A stretch of 64,000 bases of DNA, from the NCBI GenBank assembly GCA_028023455.1, contig JAQFVV010006246.1, forward strand, positions 3,835,501 to 3,899,500, written 5' to 3'. Under the pieces are notes generated by a model. That model was not told where the DNA came from and ran no database searches. It saw nothing but the letters and a program-made list of their open reading frames with translations. Positions 12,619 through 26,310 of this stretch are shown in pieces. The position numbers and the translations under genes were made by a program. This DNA comes from Epiperipatus broadwayi. Lineage: Eukaryota; Onychophora; Udeonychophora; Euonychophora; Peripatidae. Each line of letters opens with the position of its first letter. The first letter of the stretch is position 1.

Positions 12619-14999
12619 TACTAAAAATTAAAAATCCCTCAAATAGGTAATAAAAATTTTTTTTTAAATTTTTAAATTTATTAAAAAATGAAATCTTACC
12701 CCTGTATATCATTTACATATTAGACTTTGAATTAATTTCCCATATTGATCTAAGTTTTTCAATATTTTTATTGGAGTGAACACCTCTGTCTTCTTGACAG
12801 TTTCAGATTTTGTGGATGGCATTCTTAAAATTCTCCCAGTTTCATTTAACAGCTTGTGACTTCTTCTTTTTTCAGGGTGGCATATACCTTCATGGCCTTA
12901 TCAACAGTAGTCTTCGATAATGATGATTAGATGTCTCAATAATTGGCAGGTCAAAGATTTTTGTCACATTTAAGGCTATCAAATGTATAGGAACTGAATG
13001 ATGAAAATCTAAATAAACACTTCATTGTGAGTTTAGCACTGCATGGCAATGTCAGAGTGTCCACATAAATAGCTATACATCATTGATGGATGAACTATAA
13101 ATTCTTGATGAAAGAATCTGAAAAATTAGCATCAGCTGAATCAATTTAACAATATCAAAATACAACAGAAACCATTGTTTTAGCTCACCCACATCACTAA
13201 TCATTTCAATCTTTTTTTTATTTTAATTACAACATTACTTAGAGTATTGATTATCTAATCAGATAAATAGATTACTGTTTTATGTAAAATATAACTTCTT
13301 GATTAAACAATTTACAAAATTATTTTAATCTTTGATTAGATCATATTTTTCTCTAATTAAATAATTTTAGACAATAATTCTGTATAATTATTTACTTTTC
13401 TTTCTCTGCAATTAATATTTTAGTTTAAATTATTTCACCAAGTAATTTTATAATCTTTAAGTTATTTTTACACAATTAGTTTTTTATTTTTATTTTCATC
13501 ATACTTTATAACATTTTGGAATTTGTACTTTTATTTAAAAGAAACGAACAGCCATTTCCTTTAAATAGTAAATTTAATGAAAATTCTTAAACTACATTAT
13601 ACTTTATATTTTTCCTCTTCTATTTTTTCTTTTATTTTAACTTGAGATTCAGATACAGAATTTTATTTTTGTTTACTTTCTAACTGACTTTTGATCTATT
13701 CTAAACTCTCTTTATTCTATTTATTAAATTGCCAGTCTTTTTCATTATTAATAATAAAAAGGATACTTTTTTTTCTCTCTGAATATTCTTAACATACATT
13801 TAAATACCTTATATAACATGTATATTTACATATCGGTTACAATATGTAATGCTCTTTTTTTTACTTCAGAAAACTTGTTTGTTTTTTTGGAAGGTAGCAC
13901 ATAATCTTTTAGTATGTAGGGAGGTTTTTTTTTTTCGAAAGTATAAGTGATTTAATTGGTTTACTTTCTTCAAATGGGATCTCCTTTTTTTATGTGTTTT
14001 TTTTTCATCTAATTGTAATTGTGTTATAATTAACTCTTATCTTCTTGATTTCCTTTGTTTTATTTAAAGTTTTAAATATTCTATGAGATAATTTTATTTC
14101 TAGTTAAATTTGCAATGTTTTGGTATTTGACATCTTCATTGTATTGACTACCTCAGATGGTTTATTTTTCTTCTAAATTTGTTTTCAACTCGTATGATAA
14201 CTATTTGCCTATTATATACTATTTTATTTATTATGACTTTTATTCGCAATTAATTTAAGGATTCTTTGCCTCTACTTTGTGTTTTTTGAATTTGAGGGAA
14301 AAGTTAACTTTTAATTATTGGAAATTAAAAGAAAAATGTTAGTTCTATTAATTACTGGAAATTTTTTTTTGTACCAATAAACTTTGATGAAGTGGGATAA
14401 TATAGGCAACTTCTTTTATTCTTTTTATCCCTTGTTTTATTCACTATTCATTTAAATTGCTGCACTGTGATTTAGTATAGAGATTAACATAAATTTGCTT
14501 TATTTTTTCCATTAACTTATTTTTCAATTTTCATTGATATAAAGTCTGAATTATTATCCAAAACATTCATATTTTGCCTATCCATTTCATTTTTTCTTTA
14601 TATCCAAAATTTTCTTAGTTCTTATTAAAATTTTTAGAATAATCAACCTTATTTAATATACACCCAGTAGTTAATTATATATATATAAATTCACTTCTAT
14701 CATCATTTTAGTGCATTCTATATTGATAAAATCTAGGAACTATTCTCTGGACTTAACATTATTTCTCTGAGAACAATTGTATTAATATTACATATCATAG
14801 TTCATGATGTTTATTATAATTGCAAATTTATCTTTGATAAAAGCAATTCATTCTACTGTAAACATAAAATCATATTTCAATTATAAAGATATGCTAGCAT
14901 TTTACTCCCAGATCTATAATAGCAAACCATGTAATTATAGAGATAAATTAAGACATGTATGCATATCTTTGAGAGACAGGACAATCTTCTCTCTTTTAG
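12619..14999. other. AT-rich noncoding sequence
   Basis: T-rich and A-rich sequence with no convincing coding frame, exon or repeat boundary. Confidence 0.5.
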
Positions 15000-17900
15000 A
15001 ATCTTGAGATCACTTTCTACTATAATGAAACGGTTGTCTTCAAATCCCTCACCGTTTCACCAACCATCCTAATAACCCACTTGTCTGTGCTAGATTCAAA
15101 CCTGTTTAATAAGTCTAAATTAAAATTTGTAAGCTAACAATTGCAATCACGGCTATATAAACAGCATTATATACGCACATACGAAAGAACGCTATAATTG
15201 AATAGTATTGCCAGAGTTATAGCGTATAATTTTATCGCGTAATATTTTTAAACTATTTTTAGTACAGTAATAATGTAGCGTCAATTTATTAATTTATTAC
15301 TTAAATTCGTATGTGGGAATATAATCCACCTATATTGAATATATATATATATAGCATAGTGGCGTGATTAAAATATTTATTAAATTTTAAGTTTCATTTT
15401 TTAGTATAAACCAATTTAATGTAAAAACATATTGAAAGGGTGATTGATTGCAAATGCGCTGACAAGTTTCTTTTTAAAAAGAAAAAAAAAGATTTTTTTT
15501 TCTAAAAATAAAAGTATTTTCGGAGAATTAAAAGTTTAGTAAAGTTTTTGCTGTAAACAATTGTATCAGTATATGCCACACCTGCCTTAGGTTTCTAAAA
15601 AGAAAAGCCAATTTTAAAATAATCTAGCTAATTGATTCTAAATTATTTTGGAGACCTCGCTAATTAAAAATATGTTTACAGCAGAGATTTTACACATAAA
15701 TTATAAAATCAGAACAAAATTCCTGACTAATTAAAATAAAATCTAATATTGGATTAAACTGATTAAAATTCGATTTAATTAAAAATTTGATAATCAGAGA
15801 AAAGTTATAACACCTAAAAGGAATGTCAGCATGTTTGAAATCAACCACTAATTTCCTAAGCAAATTAAAAATTTTGTAATCTTGATGGAGATGAAATTCC
15901 AAGGTGTGTGGGCTGATAAGGCGATCAATTAAAAAGGCCATGTAAAGTGGAGGAGCCATCTTAGATCTTTACTTCTTTGAAACCTTGACAGCGTTGAATT
16001 TTTTTTTTTAAAATCTTTACAGCTTGAATGCTACATCTGTGAATTTTTGCCTTCTTTGATCATCGTTAAGCTTTTGAATCCAGCGTGTATCCTGAATCAA
16101 AAGCAACCGTGAACATTTTGACATCCAGTTAAGTCAATAATTTTTATATCTGTTCGAGAGAAAATGTCGGGCTAAAACAGGCAGCCTTGGCTAAGCTCCA
16201 GAGTGAAGGCGATGGGCCTTTACTTCCATCCATAAACCACCATCACCAGTATGCCGCCATAACATCTCCGCTCTAACCGTGGGAAGAAGATGATGCCGCA
16301 AGCCGCCACAAAGACTCCCGTAACTCCAGCTCAAGTACTACAAGATGACCGGTAACGTCACCATTTCTAACTGCAGTTCAATATATTAATTTTTCTTTAA
16401 GTCTAGACTTATAAAATTTATTTTAATTCTAAAATCTTGAATTCAAGTAAATTGCTAAATGTAAAATTTTATTCTTAAATTTAATTATATAATTCTGACC
16501 TACTTTCTAATGTTTCCTAACTAAATGATTTTAATAATTTTATTTTCAATTTTCTCACTGCAGTTGTGACTATGGTTTCTTTATTTTTTTTATTTTAAAA
16601 TATAAATTATATGCTAATGCCTCGAAACAGCGAGCATTCAATATTAATAACAAAGAGAAGAGAGAATGACCCCTCTTCATTTAATAATTATTTATCGTAG
16701 CTTAATGCACGCTGTTTCGAAACCCTCTTAAATAACTGTCAAGAATGGGCTATGTGCTGATTATTATTTTGACCTTGATTATTTAATTATTTGTTGGCAA
16801 ATTTTAAAATGGGAATCTTGTTTTAACCCAAAGTAAATTTCAATTTAATTTTCACTAAGCAATATCCAAGCCTTGAATAAGTATATTTGTTATTTATTTC
16901 ATTTTGTAAAAGCCCTCCAAATATACTTTTTCCCCTTTTTTTTTTATTATTAATCGCGTAATCAAATGAGTTATTTGAGATTGAAACTAGAAAGCAAAGA
17001 ATATTTAAAAGTACGCCCACGTATAGCATATGATTATTAAAATGCTATATTAGAGTTGGCGCTAATGATTACACTGATTAGCTATCGTTCTCGTGGCTAA
17101 ATATTAAATTATTTCAACTCTTTGCTTGGCGGATGTGATAATTTTATTATACATTTAAACTTTCTCGTTATGTTGCGTTTTTCTTTAAGATGGGACTCGG
17201 AACGGCCATCCCTCTTACACTCCTTGGGTCGCACACGAATAAGACCTGACGTCAAATTCCAGGCAATAGTGTTAGCTACCCCAACCCTCTTTAGCAGCAT
17301 GGCGATCGGTCATAGGGCTCCGGTGTTGATCACAAAACCCTAAATATTAATCCATCCGCAGAGCAACATTTATTATAACTGTTTACAAGCGCTATAGCGC
17401 ATTGGTTTTTTTGGTTGCCAACTCTTCCTCCCTTAAAGTAAGTTTCAGCCATTGTCTGACATATTCAAGAGCTAGTTTCGGTCTCATGTACAATAGTTTG
17501 AAATAATAATATTATAGATAAATTTGACTTTAAATGTTTCACATATATGTGAAAACAAGGCTTCGTCTGATTACTTAGCTGAAAACCATGAAATAAGAGG
17601 GATTAGCATAATCTGCCCCATAGCTACAATGCAGTGACTGATCAATGAGATAATAAAGCAAATGATGAAAACAATATTTAACTTCATCAAATAGCATAAC
17701 AAATGTAAAATAAGTTTAATTGTAAGGAGAGAATGTTAAAGCGCTCTCCAAAAATGTTAGATGCTACGCGCATTTTAATTGTAAAATGCAAGAATAATAT
17801 ATATAAAAATCGTCAAATTTAATCTGCAAAAATAAACATACAATTTAATAAATTACTCTGCTCTCGATCTTACTTTATTTCAATCCAATTCAAAATTCTT

Positions 17901-18214
17901 TATATTATATATGTGATTTCCTGTGCATTAATTAGTTTTAAAGATATATGGTTGATAAATTCCATTTTTTTGTTATGAGTCTCATTGCTTCTTCCTGGCC
18001 TATGTCGGCTCGCGGTTGAAATAATATCTATATGTATCTTCAAGGTGGTCATCCGTAGGGTCGTGAGTCTTGGAGCACAGGTGAAGGAGTTGAAGTGCGA
18101 TCAGTCTCGAGATCTAACCATCTCCTACTGGTTGGCTTGGTATCTTTGCTTGGACTCTGGATTCTGTTGCGCGAATGTGCTAGCTTGACCGGTACAATAA
18201 TGATTTTGGAATTA
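15000..18214. other. Noncoding sequence with GC-richer blocks
   Basis: Blocks at 15930-16370, 17040-17480 and 17960-18190 are clearly richer in GC than their surroundings, which usually marks old repeat insertions or unannotated exons here. Short frames in them (for example 15690-15959 minus, 17122-17343 plus, 17985-18188 plus) match no protein family I recognise. A short inverted repeat, TCGAAACAGCG at 16622-16632 and CGCTGTTTCGA at 16710-16720, brackets 77 bp. No function is assigned. Confidence 0.4.
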
Positions 18215-18226
18215 TAGATTCTAAAT

Positions 18227-18698
18227 ATTTGTCTGAAGGTTTGTGATTATGGTATATTATTAGATGTGATATGTTGGACTATTTCTATCATCTATGAGTG
18301 AATGTTGAATGTATGGAAAATTTTAAACTTTTCAAACACAAACAACTTGTTAGTAATAACCAAGTGTTATTACTAACCTGTGTTATCTATTTGTGTTATT
18401 ACTAACAAGTTGTTTGTATTTGGAAAGTTTAAATAAAATTAAAAATTTTCTATACATTCAACATTCACTTATAGATGATGGAAATAGTCCAACATATCAC
18501 ATTTAATGATATACCATCATCACAAACCTTCAGACAAATACTGATGTTATGTTGAAATTAGTGTAATTATTAACCTGTGTTGTCAGTTTGTGTGTTATTA
18601 CTAACAAGTTATTTGTATTTGGAAAGTTTAAATAAAGTTTAAAATTTTCTATACATTCACTCATAGATGATGAAAATAGTCCAACATATCACATCTAG
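18227..18698. mobile_element. Penelope-like terminal-repeat element (non-coding)
   Basis: A perfect 12-bp direct repeat, TAGATTCTAAAT, flanks the element at 18215-18226 and 18699-18710 and reads as a target-site duplication. Inside are two inverted arms around 18360. They are followed by a further partial direct copy of the right arm. The arm motifs (TTATTACTAACAAGTTG, TTGGAAAGTTTAAATAAA, GATGATGGAAATAGTCC) recur at both ends of the GIY-YIG element at 55821-56915. This suggests a non-autonomous element built only from Penelope-like terminal repeats. Confidence 0.75.
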
Positions 18699-18710
18699 TA
18701 GATTCTAAAT

Positions 18711-20014
18711 CTTTTCCACAATATATTTATGCAAAATTTTTCATGTGAATATGCCAAGACACTATTTTTTTATTATTACTATTACACAGTAAATAGCTTA
18801 CTCTAATACTATTGACAAATTTGAAAATAGAAACCTAAATAGTATAATGTATAATAATTATTTTATAAAAAGTTAGACGGCAATACATTTAAAATCTCTG
18901 TAGTAAATAAAAATATTATAAGTTCATAGAACACTTTTTTATTAATATGAGGCATGAAATCATTTATTAATGTTTTTTAAGATGTAGTAATATACTTAAT
19001 GAACTCCTACTTTTTTAATAATTTAAAGGATTGTGTTAGTGTCTTAAAAACATAAACTTGACTAAATTTTAAAATCATTTTTTTATCTTTCATAAAAGAC
19101 ATTAATTTTGTCTTCCAATTGTCTTAACCACTAAATACAATTTATTCTCCAAACTCAGAACATTGCTACAAAATTTTAAATGTTCTATATAATTTTTGGG
19201 GGTTTGAAGTACAAGTACGAGTTATTCAAATTTCTATGCTATAGTTGAATGTGTATTACAGAAATCTCAAAATTGTTAAAGATAAACTATGATTCATAAG
19301 AATACATTTAATTACTCAATTAATTAAATGATATAGATCAGTGTAATATCGATTCTTTTGAAAATACATATTTCAATCATAAAATCAAATGTAAAAAATT
19401 AAGAGTATTAGTAGCTAATATGATTTACTTAAAACATGATAGACAATATGGGAGCAGAAAATGTTTTGAGATTTTTAAAAGAAATAGATGTCTAGAAATT
19501 TTTGCAATAAAATGCTGATTAAAATAGGTTTCTACTACTTTTCACCAGAACCACACATTTAACTCTTGATGTAAAGATAGTGCTGAAGATATTTATTATC
19601 TCTTTTAATATTTGAGTAATGAAAACTTTATTATTTCATTAAATTGTATCGTGAATTAGTTAAAAAGTTTCTTCTATTTATATTTAACTTTTTTTTTTAC
19701 ATTCTTATATAAAATATTATGATTAAATAACAACTTTATATATATTTTTAATGTAAATAAAATTATTATATGTTATATTAGTAGTTATTAAAAAAATACT
19801 CATAAATGTTTAAAATTGATTTTTAAAATTTAATCTAAAAATTATAAAGATCATATATACTTGTACAAACAGCGCGCACACAGACAAAAAAAAAACAACC
19901 CCATCTTTACATTAATTAGGTAATAATTTTTTTTCATTTCTATATTTAACATTTTACTCAATTAATATTTATTATCTGGAATATATATATATGTACATTT
20001 ATATTTTTTAATAG
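18711..20014. other. Intron sequence upstream of first visible exon
   Basis: AT-rich with no coding signal. It ends in an AT-rich tract and the acceptor TTTTTTAATAG just before 20015. Confidence 0.6.
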
Positions 20015-20382
20015 ATTTATAATGGATATTATGAGGAGTTGTTGTTTTTGGGTAATGGTACATATGATAATAATGGTCGTTATTGTGGAGCAGTCAAACC
20101 AATATTACCACATTCTACTAAAAATTATTTGACTTTACAATTTGTTACAACTTCTGAAGGAACAAATCAGGGTTTTAAATTAATTTTTAATCAAGTGAAT
20201 ATAGTATGTGGTGGTCACATTACATTAACACAGGATGTAAAAAGTGGAGTTTTTACAACACCTAATTATCCTCAAACTTATCCATTTTCTATAGAATGTG
20301 AATGGATTATCACAGCACCTAGACATAAACAAATTAGGATTGATTTCATTGAAACATTTTCTGTTGAAAAATATTCTGATAA
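20015..20382 (+). CDS. Cubilin-like protein, exon: end of one CUB and start of next
   Basis: Internal exon, read in phase 0 from the acceptor AG at 20013-20014 to the donor GTAAGT at 20383. The first 61 or so residues (IYNGYYEELL ... NGRYCG ... FVTTSEGTNQGFKLIFNQV) are the second half of a CUB domain, with its last cysteine in YCG. Then VCGGHITL opens a new CUB at about 20205, with GVFTTPNYPQTYP and CEWIITAP, ending FSVEKYSDK inside the domain. The exon ends with two bases of a lysine codon, completed by the exon at 37952. CUB domains are about 110-residue extracellular beta sandwiches. Tandem CUBs with no Sushi or EGF between them fit cubilin, an endocytic receptor. Other multi-CUB proteins are possible. 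The preceding exon was not found. Confidence 0.88.
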
Positions 20383-21611
20383 GTAAGTATTTTATTTGTA
20401 ATATAAATGTTTTGTGATAACTATTATTATGATAATTTATAGCAAATTGACCAATATTAATTTGAGAAGCATGCAAATAATACCTCAACTCTCCAATTAT
20501 CCATATTAAATGTTTTTAATCCTTGAACAGTAGAGTACGAAACTCTTCACTGACATCCTTCATAGTGTGTGAGAATTTTTTTTTATCAAAAATAGCATAA
20601 GTTTTCTATGAAAGTAATGATTATACAATTTACTAATTAAATTACAACAATTCATGTTAGTTTAATCTGTTGTTTGAATTTGGTATATCAATCATTTTAA
20701 AATATATATTCCAATATTTAGCTTAAAAAATACTTAAGCATATATTCAATAATCATGAATTTATAATATTCCTCTCTTTCAAAATTAAAGCTATTTTATA
20801 TACCTATGTGTAGATACTTATAATATTAACCAATATAGTATACATTCTGGGATCTTAATAGCTATACTAGCAAAAAGTAGCAAAATATTTATTTATTGAT
20901 CAATGCTAGCTCAGTAAGTTAATTAATTATGAATGGTCTACTTGGAAAAAGAATTATTTTTCCATCTGAAAAAAAATTTTTTTTTTAATGTTCACTTTGA
21001 CTTTCCATTTCAGATCATAGGATTATGTGTTAAATACTATTAACTACATTATAAAGCTTTTTATTAGTCACTTTACAAAATGAAATATATTATATTGTAT
21101 TATAGTGGAGAGGAATGTTATTAATATATTGCCAAATTTCAATTTTCAACTGAAATGAAATGATTTAACAGGAATTAATTAAGTAATAGATTAATTAACA
21201 TAAAATTAACAACTATTTCTAGATTGTAAATAATAATTTATGCATGAAATATGTTTGAAAATATGGACTTGATCAAATTCTCTCATATATCACTATTTGA
21301 AAATATGGACTTGATCAAATTCTCTCATATATCACTATTAATGAAAATTATTGATATCCAACTTTTTCTTATATCATCACTCTACAGTTCCACCTAAGAA
21401 TAATAAGATGATAATTGATGATTTGAATTTATTATGAGTTCCCACTATAATTTTAAAAGTATAACTCTAATTATCATGATCAATCTATACCCAAAAACAG
21501 CTTATTTGTTATGTCCCATAATATACCTGTTTCTTATGTAGTAACTACCTATGACATATGTAACTTCTAAAGTGATATCCAATGCCCACACTTATAGTGA
21601 AATTTAACATG
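20383..21611. other. Intron sequence with a 42-bp tandem duplication
   Basis: Start of the 17.6-kb intron after the first visible exon. It is AT-rich without coding signal. A 42-bp unit beginning TTTGAAAATATGGACTTG is repeated twice at 21254-21337 with no differences seen. Confidence 0.6.
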
Positions 21612-22601
21612 AAAAAATAATTATAACATACACCAAATCTTTTAAAAACTTGTTTTTTATTTTTTTGCCACCAAAATGAAACATATATTAAAATAGATTT
21701 CCAACGTTTCGACTATTTCTTTATTTTTTTCTATAGTCTTTTTCAAGGAACTAAAAATATATAAAAAGGAGAAAAAAAAAAAATTCATAACAATTTTAAA
21801 AAACAAACAAAAATAAAAATCCTGTCACATACACATACTATTTTGGAAAATATATTCTTTACTTACTATGATTTCTTTTCCCAACAGCTTCCAACTTTAC
21901 ATTTTGCCTAAATGAACATTTTATTGTTACAAAATATAATTTTTTTATTATTATCTTATCTTCAATTAACACATTTCTACATTCCTTTCTTGTTAAAAAC
22001 AAAAACATTCTATTAAATTTCATAAAAAAAAAAAAAAAAAAGAATTTCCCTCTCTTCTCTTTTCCTTTACATTATAATATTCTATTCAGAACAGGATTTA
22101 ACATCTTTATGTAGTTAAATCCTGTTCTGAATAGAATATTATAATGTAAAGGAAAAGAGAAGAGAGGGAAATTCTTTTTTTTTTTTTTTTTATGAAATTT
22201 AATAGAATGTTTTTGTTTTTAACAAGAAAGGAATGTAGAAATGTGTTAATTGAAGATAAGATAATAATAAAAAATTATATTTTGTAACAATAAAATGTTC
22301 ATTTAGGCAAAATGTAAAGTTGGAAGCTGTTGGGAAAAGAAATCATAGTAAGTAAAGAATATATTTTCCAAAATAGTATGTGTATGTGACAGGATTTTTA
22401 TTTTTGTTTGTTTTAAAAATTGTTATGAATTTTTTTTTTTTCTCCTTTTTATATATTTTTAGTTCCTTGAAAAAGACTATAGAAAAAAATAAAGAAATAG
22501 TCGAAACGTTGGAAATCTATTTTAATATATGTTTCATTTTGGTGGCAAAAAAATAAAAAACAAGTTTTTAAAAGATTTGGTGTATGTTATAATTATTTTT
22601 T
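21612..22601. repeat. Near-perfect 990-bp palindrome
   Basis: The arms 21612-22102 and 22114-22601 are reverse complements along almost their whole length, differing by only a few bases in A/T runs. They enclose an 11-bp loop (ATCTTTATGTA). Each arm carries the motif TAGTCGAAACGTTGG (plus strand near 22500, minus strand near 21720) preceded by CCTTGAAAAAGACTAT. That resembles the degenerate hammerhead region of Penelope-like terminal repeats: a GACTAT/ATAGTC stem followed by GAAAC, with the CTGATGA part lost. The identity of the arms indicates a recent origin. The whole block could form a very long hairpin RNA or cruciform. Confidence 0.9.
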
Positions 22602-25600
22602 AAAAGTATTTTGACCACTTTTAATAAAGAATCTAAGGTGAAAGAGTTTATTTATTTTGATACAGAATATTGTAACCGTCAGAATCGTCTATCTCGCTAA
22701 CACACTGCAGAATTCAAACCCCAGACACGAAACTGAACATTCTAGGAGGGGTTGCCTTCTAGATATACTAAGTTCGAATCTAAAGTCCAAATTTCACAGC
22801 GCCATCTACATGATAATGCATCTGATGCCACTACTAGTATGACCTTTGACTGGTGCCTGGTAGTCAGGGAGAAACAAAAGACTCTATACTAAAAGAAGTT
22901 TGGGTGGCTAATTAACGTCTATGGATTTACAAAAGAAATGCAGAAAATATATATAGAGAGACCGAGACAGTGATAGGAATCAAATAAAATAAGAGATCAA
23001 ATTTAATTTTAAATAATTTCGCAAAATTTATTTATATAAATTATAAATATAATGCCACTGTCTGCTTATATGAGACAGGGACGCGTATTAAATAATTGTG
23101 GGCATTATATTTCAATAAATGACAAAAAGGTTTTAAAACAAAGTGATATATTCTATTCCTCGGGCTAATAGCATTATGATAATGTGCTTGACGAGATAAG
23201 AACATGTGCGAGGTGCTTTGAGCAATTATACAAGTTTAAGAAAATATTTGAAATTAAGTGTTATAAAATATTTATTGATTTCGAGAATAGCATGGACAAA
23301 AGCTTACTAAGCAACAAAGTGGGAATGTGATCAAAGCATTTATTTGAGAATAATAATAATAGAGTTGCATTGGGAGGTCAGTATTGCTGGTAATGAATTT
23401 ATTAAAGTTGGAGGGTGTGACACGTTTAAGTCACGGATGCTTTGTAAAATAAATATAAAATAAAACAATATTGAAGATCTGGAATAATTACGGAGGGCAT
23501 CTCGCTGCTAACCTGTAGGAAAGTATTTTATGAACAGCCGAAACTCAGCGATTGTGTGACGATGGCATTTAATTCCCAGGTGTGTCATTTGGAACACTCT
23601 CTGCCTGGAAACTTGCAACTCATAGGAAAGTATTTTATGAACAGCCAAAACTTAGCAACTGTGTGACGATTGCGTTTAATTCCCAGTTGTGTTATTTGGA
23701 ACACACTCTGCCTGGAAACTTGCAATATACGAAAAGAACGGACTTTGCCATGTAAAGAATCCTTGGAAAAATAAAACAAAGCGGTCTCAACAACCAATTC
23801 ATTTACCAGCAATACGAGACTAGTGTATATAAAACATACTGAATGGGTTTTACTCGGATTAAGAGAAATGCCCAATCAAATTCCCAGAAATTCATTTAAA
23901 AGGGTCCGCACATTCTCGATGTCAATGATGAACTTTGTAATTAAAGTAGAACACGGTAATTAAAATAGGAAAATGCATGCTTGCGGGTTTGAAAAGTAAG
24001 TATAGATTTATATACGCAATCATGCATTAGGGGACACATTTAATCATTGACCTCGCACATACTCTCATATTAGATTAAAATCAATAACATGTAGATTTTA
24101 AATTATGTGATTATATTATATATTAAAGAATAGAATCGCCCTCGAACGAGTGATTTGCAAGATAATAAAATTGGAAAATTATTTAGAAATTTAAAATATG
24201 CCTTCATAGCGGCATCTTATTTTCAACAAAGGGAATAATTCACTCGGTCAAAGACGATTCTGACACATTATCATAATAAAATAACAGAAAGCTTAATCAA
24301 TAGAAAATATTAACCCAAGGATAGAGAGCAAAATGTTGAGTAAACACGTTAAGGAAATACATAATGAAGTTATGTGAAATATAAGAAAAACAATTTTAGA
24401 ATAGCTATAGCATGTTAGTTAGGATTCACAAGAGCTCTTGGGTTAATTTAGGGTTACCTCTGGAGAAGCATTTTTAGGCAGATTGATGGTCAGCAGGTTT
24501 TTATATAATTTAACAGAAAAATCTGGAAATGTTCATATTTTTGGCAGCAGCAGTTCCAGGGTTCCCTATGTGATGGCTTCCGCTGGTCTGGAGCAGCGGC
24601 TGGCTATTCCGAGGGGACATAGCCATCTTAACGCCTCTACTCTGTCATGTCAAGGTTAGCAAATTATTAGAATAGAACTCAGAATGATTTCTCTTAGAAA
24701 CATTAGCAAAAACTGGAGAACAAAGGAAAACCATTCTTTTTATAGTAGACGTTAACAATAGAACTGCCCTGGAGCATTACAAAAATATATCGGACTTATC
24801 AGCTGTAATTAAATCTATCCCAATGTCTAAAGGAATTCAACATTAATTAATTTCTTTTGTTAATTTCCCTGTCGACATTCGGATTACAAACTAGATTTAA
24901 TTAAAAATTACTTTTATTAATTAAAGAAAACCTTAAGTGGACATCTGCTGTTTTTAGATAAAACTTATATAATATTAGCTAATTAAACTATTGTCCCTCA
25001 TTTATTTTAAAGAAATATTTGGAATGACTTTTATTAAATTAAACGAAAATTATTTTACTTTTAACTTGCAATATTTGAATCTATTTACTAAACGAATATT
25101 TACTAAATGAGTTTTATTTTAAATCAAAATACATTACGACGGTAATATATTTGTAAATAGATTCAAACAAAATAACTTTAACAATTTATAATTTTGATAT
25201 GTTTTAAAATGGATATCATAGTGTGTGCACAATTACGACTTATATAACTTACTTTTTAATAAATGTAAATTATGTGAACAAATACATAATTCATAATATT
25301 TTATTTTATTTGGGAATAAGTTATATATATAATATGAGCATTGTGCTCATGATTTAAAATTAGTCAGGATTTTCGGTATATAAGTGTATTGCAGACACAC
25401 TACGATAGATTGGGGTTCAAACTAAGGTATGAGGGTAGGAAGTAGGTGAGAAAAGGTGAAATGAAGATCTGCAAAGCAGACCTTACTGTTTCAATACTAA
25501 GACTAATGATTTATAAAAGAAATGAAAGATAATTAGACACTTTAGATTTTAAGAAAAAAAATCTTTTAATAAATAAAAATAATAGTCTGACATAAATAAA

Positions 25601-26157
25601 CATTTTATTATACATTATACCAATGCTTCAGTTATTATAATAATAACTTTATACCCTTCTATTTAAACTTTCCTTCAAATAATTAATGTTAAATATAAAT
25701 GTAAAATATCTATCAAAAAAATACATATCCTAAACAAAAAATATTTATCTTATATATAAAATCCATAATTTCTCTGTTGTTTTATTGGTGGATGTATTAA
25801 TGTTTGTCTGATGTCATGTGTCAAATTTACAATCATCATGTTTATGCTAAGAAAGCAATTCCACCATTAAATAAAAAGTACTGGGGGAAAAAAATCAGTA
25901 CAAGTGCTTTTAACTACAGAGATATAGTATATATTTTGCAGAAATAGTTTTCAGCCAGCTACAGAAACAGTCACAAATGCCGATTTGTAATTCAGTGTCA
26001 AGGTGCTCTGTGCTTTTGTGGTCTGTCAATTCCCTAATGTAGTTCATATGAACAATATACTTAGCAATATTTAATTTAAAAAAACATATTTACATTAAAT
26101 CTTTAAAAAAATTATTAAAACAATCAATTTAAAAAAAATATTACAAATATATATTGT
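22602..26157. other. Intron sequence, mixed composition
   Basis: Contains moderately GC-rich patches (22650-22860, 23480-23900, 24530-24660) that look like old insertions. None has a recognisable protein. The tandem duplication at 23515-23730 is listed separately. Confidence 0.4.
23515..23730. repeat. Tandem duplication, 107-bp unit
   Basis: Two adjacent copies offset by 107 bp share AGGAAAGTATTTTATGAACA, GTGTGACGAT, TTTAATTCCCAG and CTGCCTGGAAACTTGCAA. They differ by roughly ten substitutions. No coding meaning was seen. Confidence 0.8.
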
Positions 26158-26310
26158 AATGTGATGGAATAGAGAAAAGAAATAAATGTGGTGTGATGGC
26201 AAAAAATTATCAACCCCAGTTCAATTTAAAATGAAATATAAATTAAATATTAATGATGTTATTAAATAAATGTTAAAGTAATGTTTAACATTCAAAAATA
26301 TATAAGAAAT
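26158..26310 (+). repeat. Dispersed repeat shared with 59208-59340
   Basis: Shares an ordered series of motifs with 59208-59340: TATTGTAATG near the start, GTGATGGCAAA, and ATGTTAAAGTAATGTTTAAC followed by CAAAAATATA. In the second locus the repeat sits just upstream of a LINE reverse transcriptase, so it may be a piece of that element's 5' region or an independent short repeat. Confidence 0.6.

Noticed and set aside
15690-15959. 89-codon minus frame as a gene
   Set aside because: No start context, no domain, and no splice partners. Composition is like that of the surrounding AT-rich DNA.
17122-17343. Small gene in a GC-richer block
   Set aside because: Open on both strands over nearly the same interval and not recognisable in either.
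1-20014. Upstream CUB exons
   Set aside because: Looked for CGG openings, CxW and DYVEIRDG-like strands next to AG/GT borders on both strands; none found. The upstream exon must lie further left or be too diverged to see.
22480-22515. Functional hammerhead in the 990-bp palindrome
   Set aside because: The GAAAC side and a stem-II-like hairpin are present, but CTGATGA is replaced by CTTGAAA. At best a relic.
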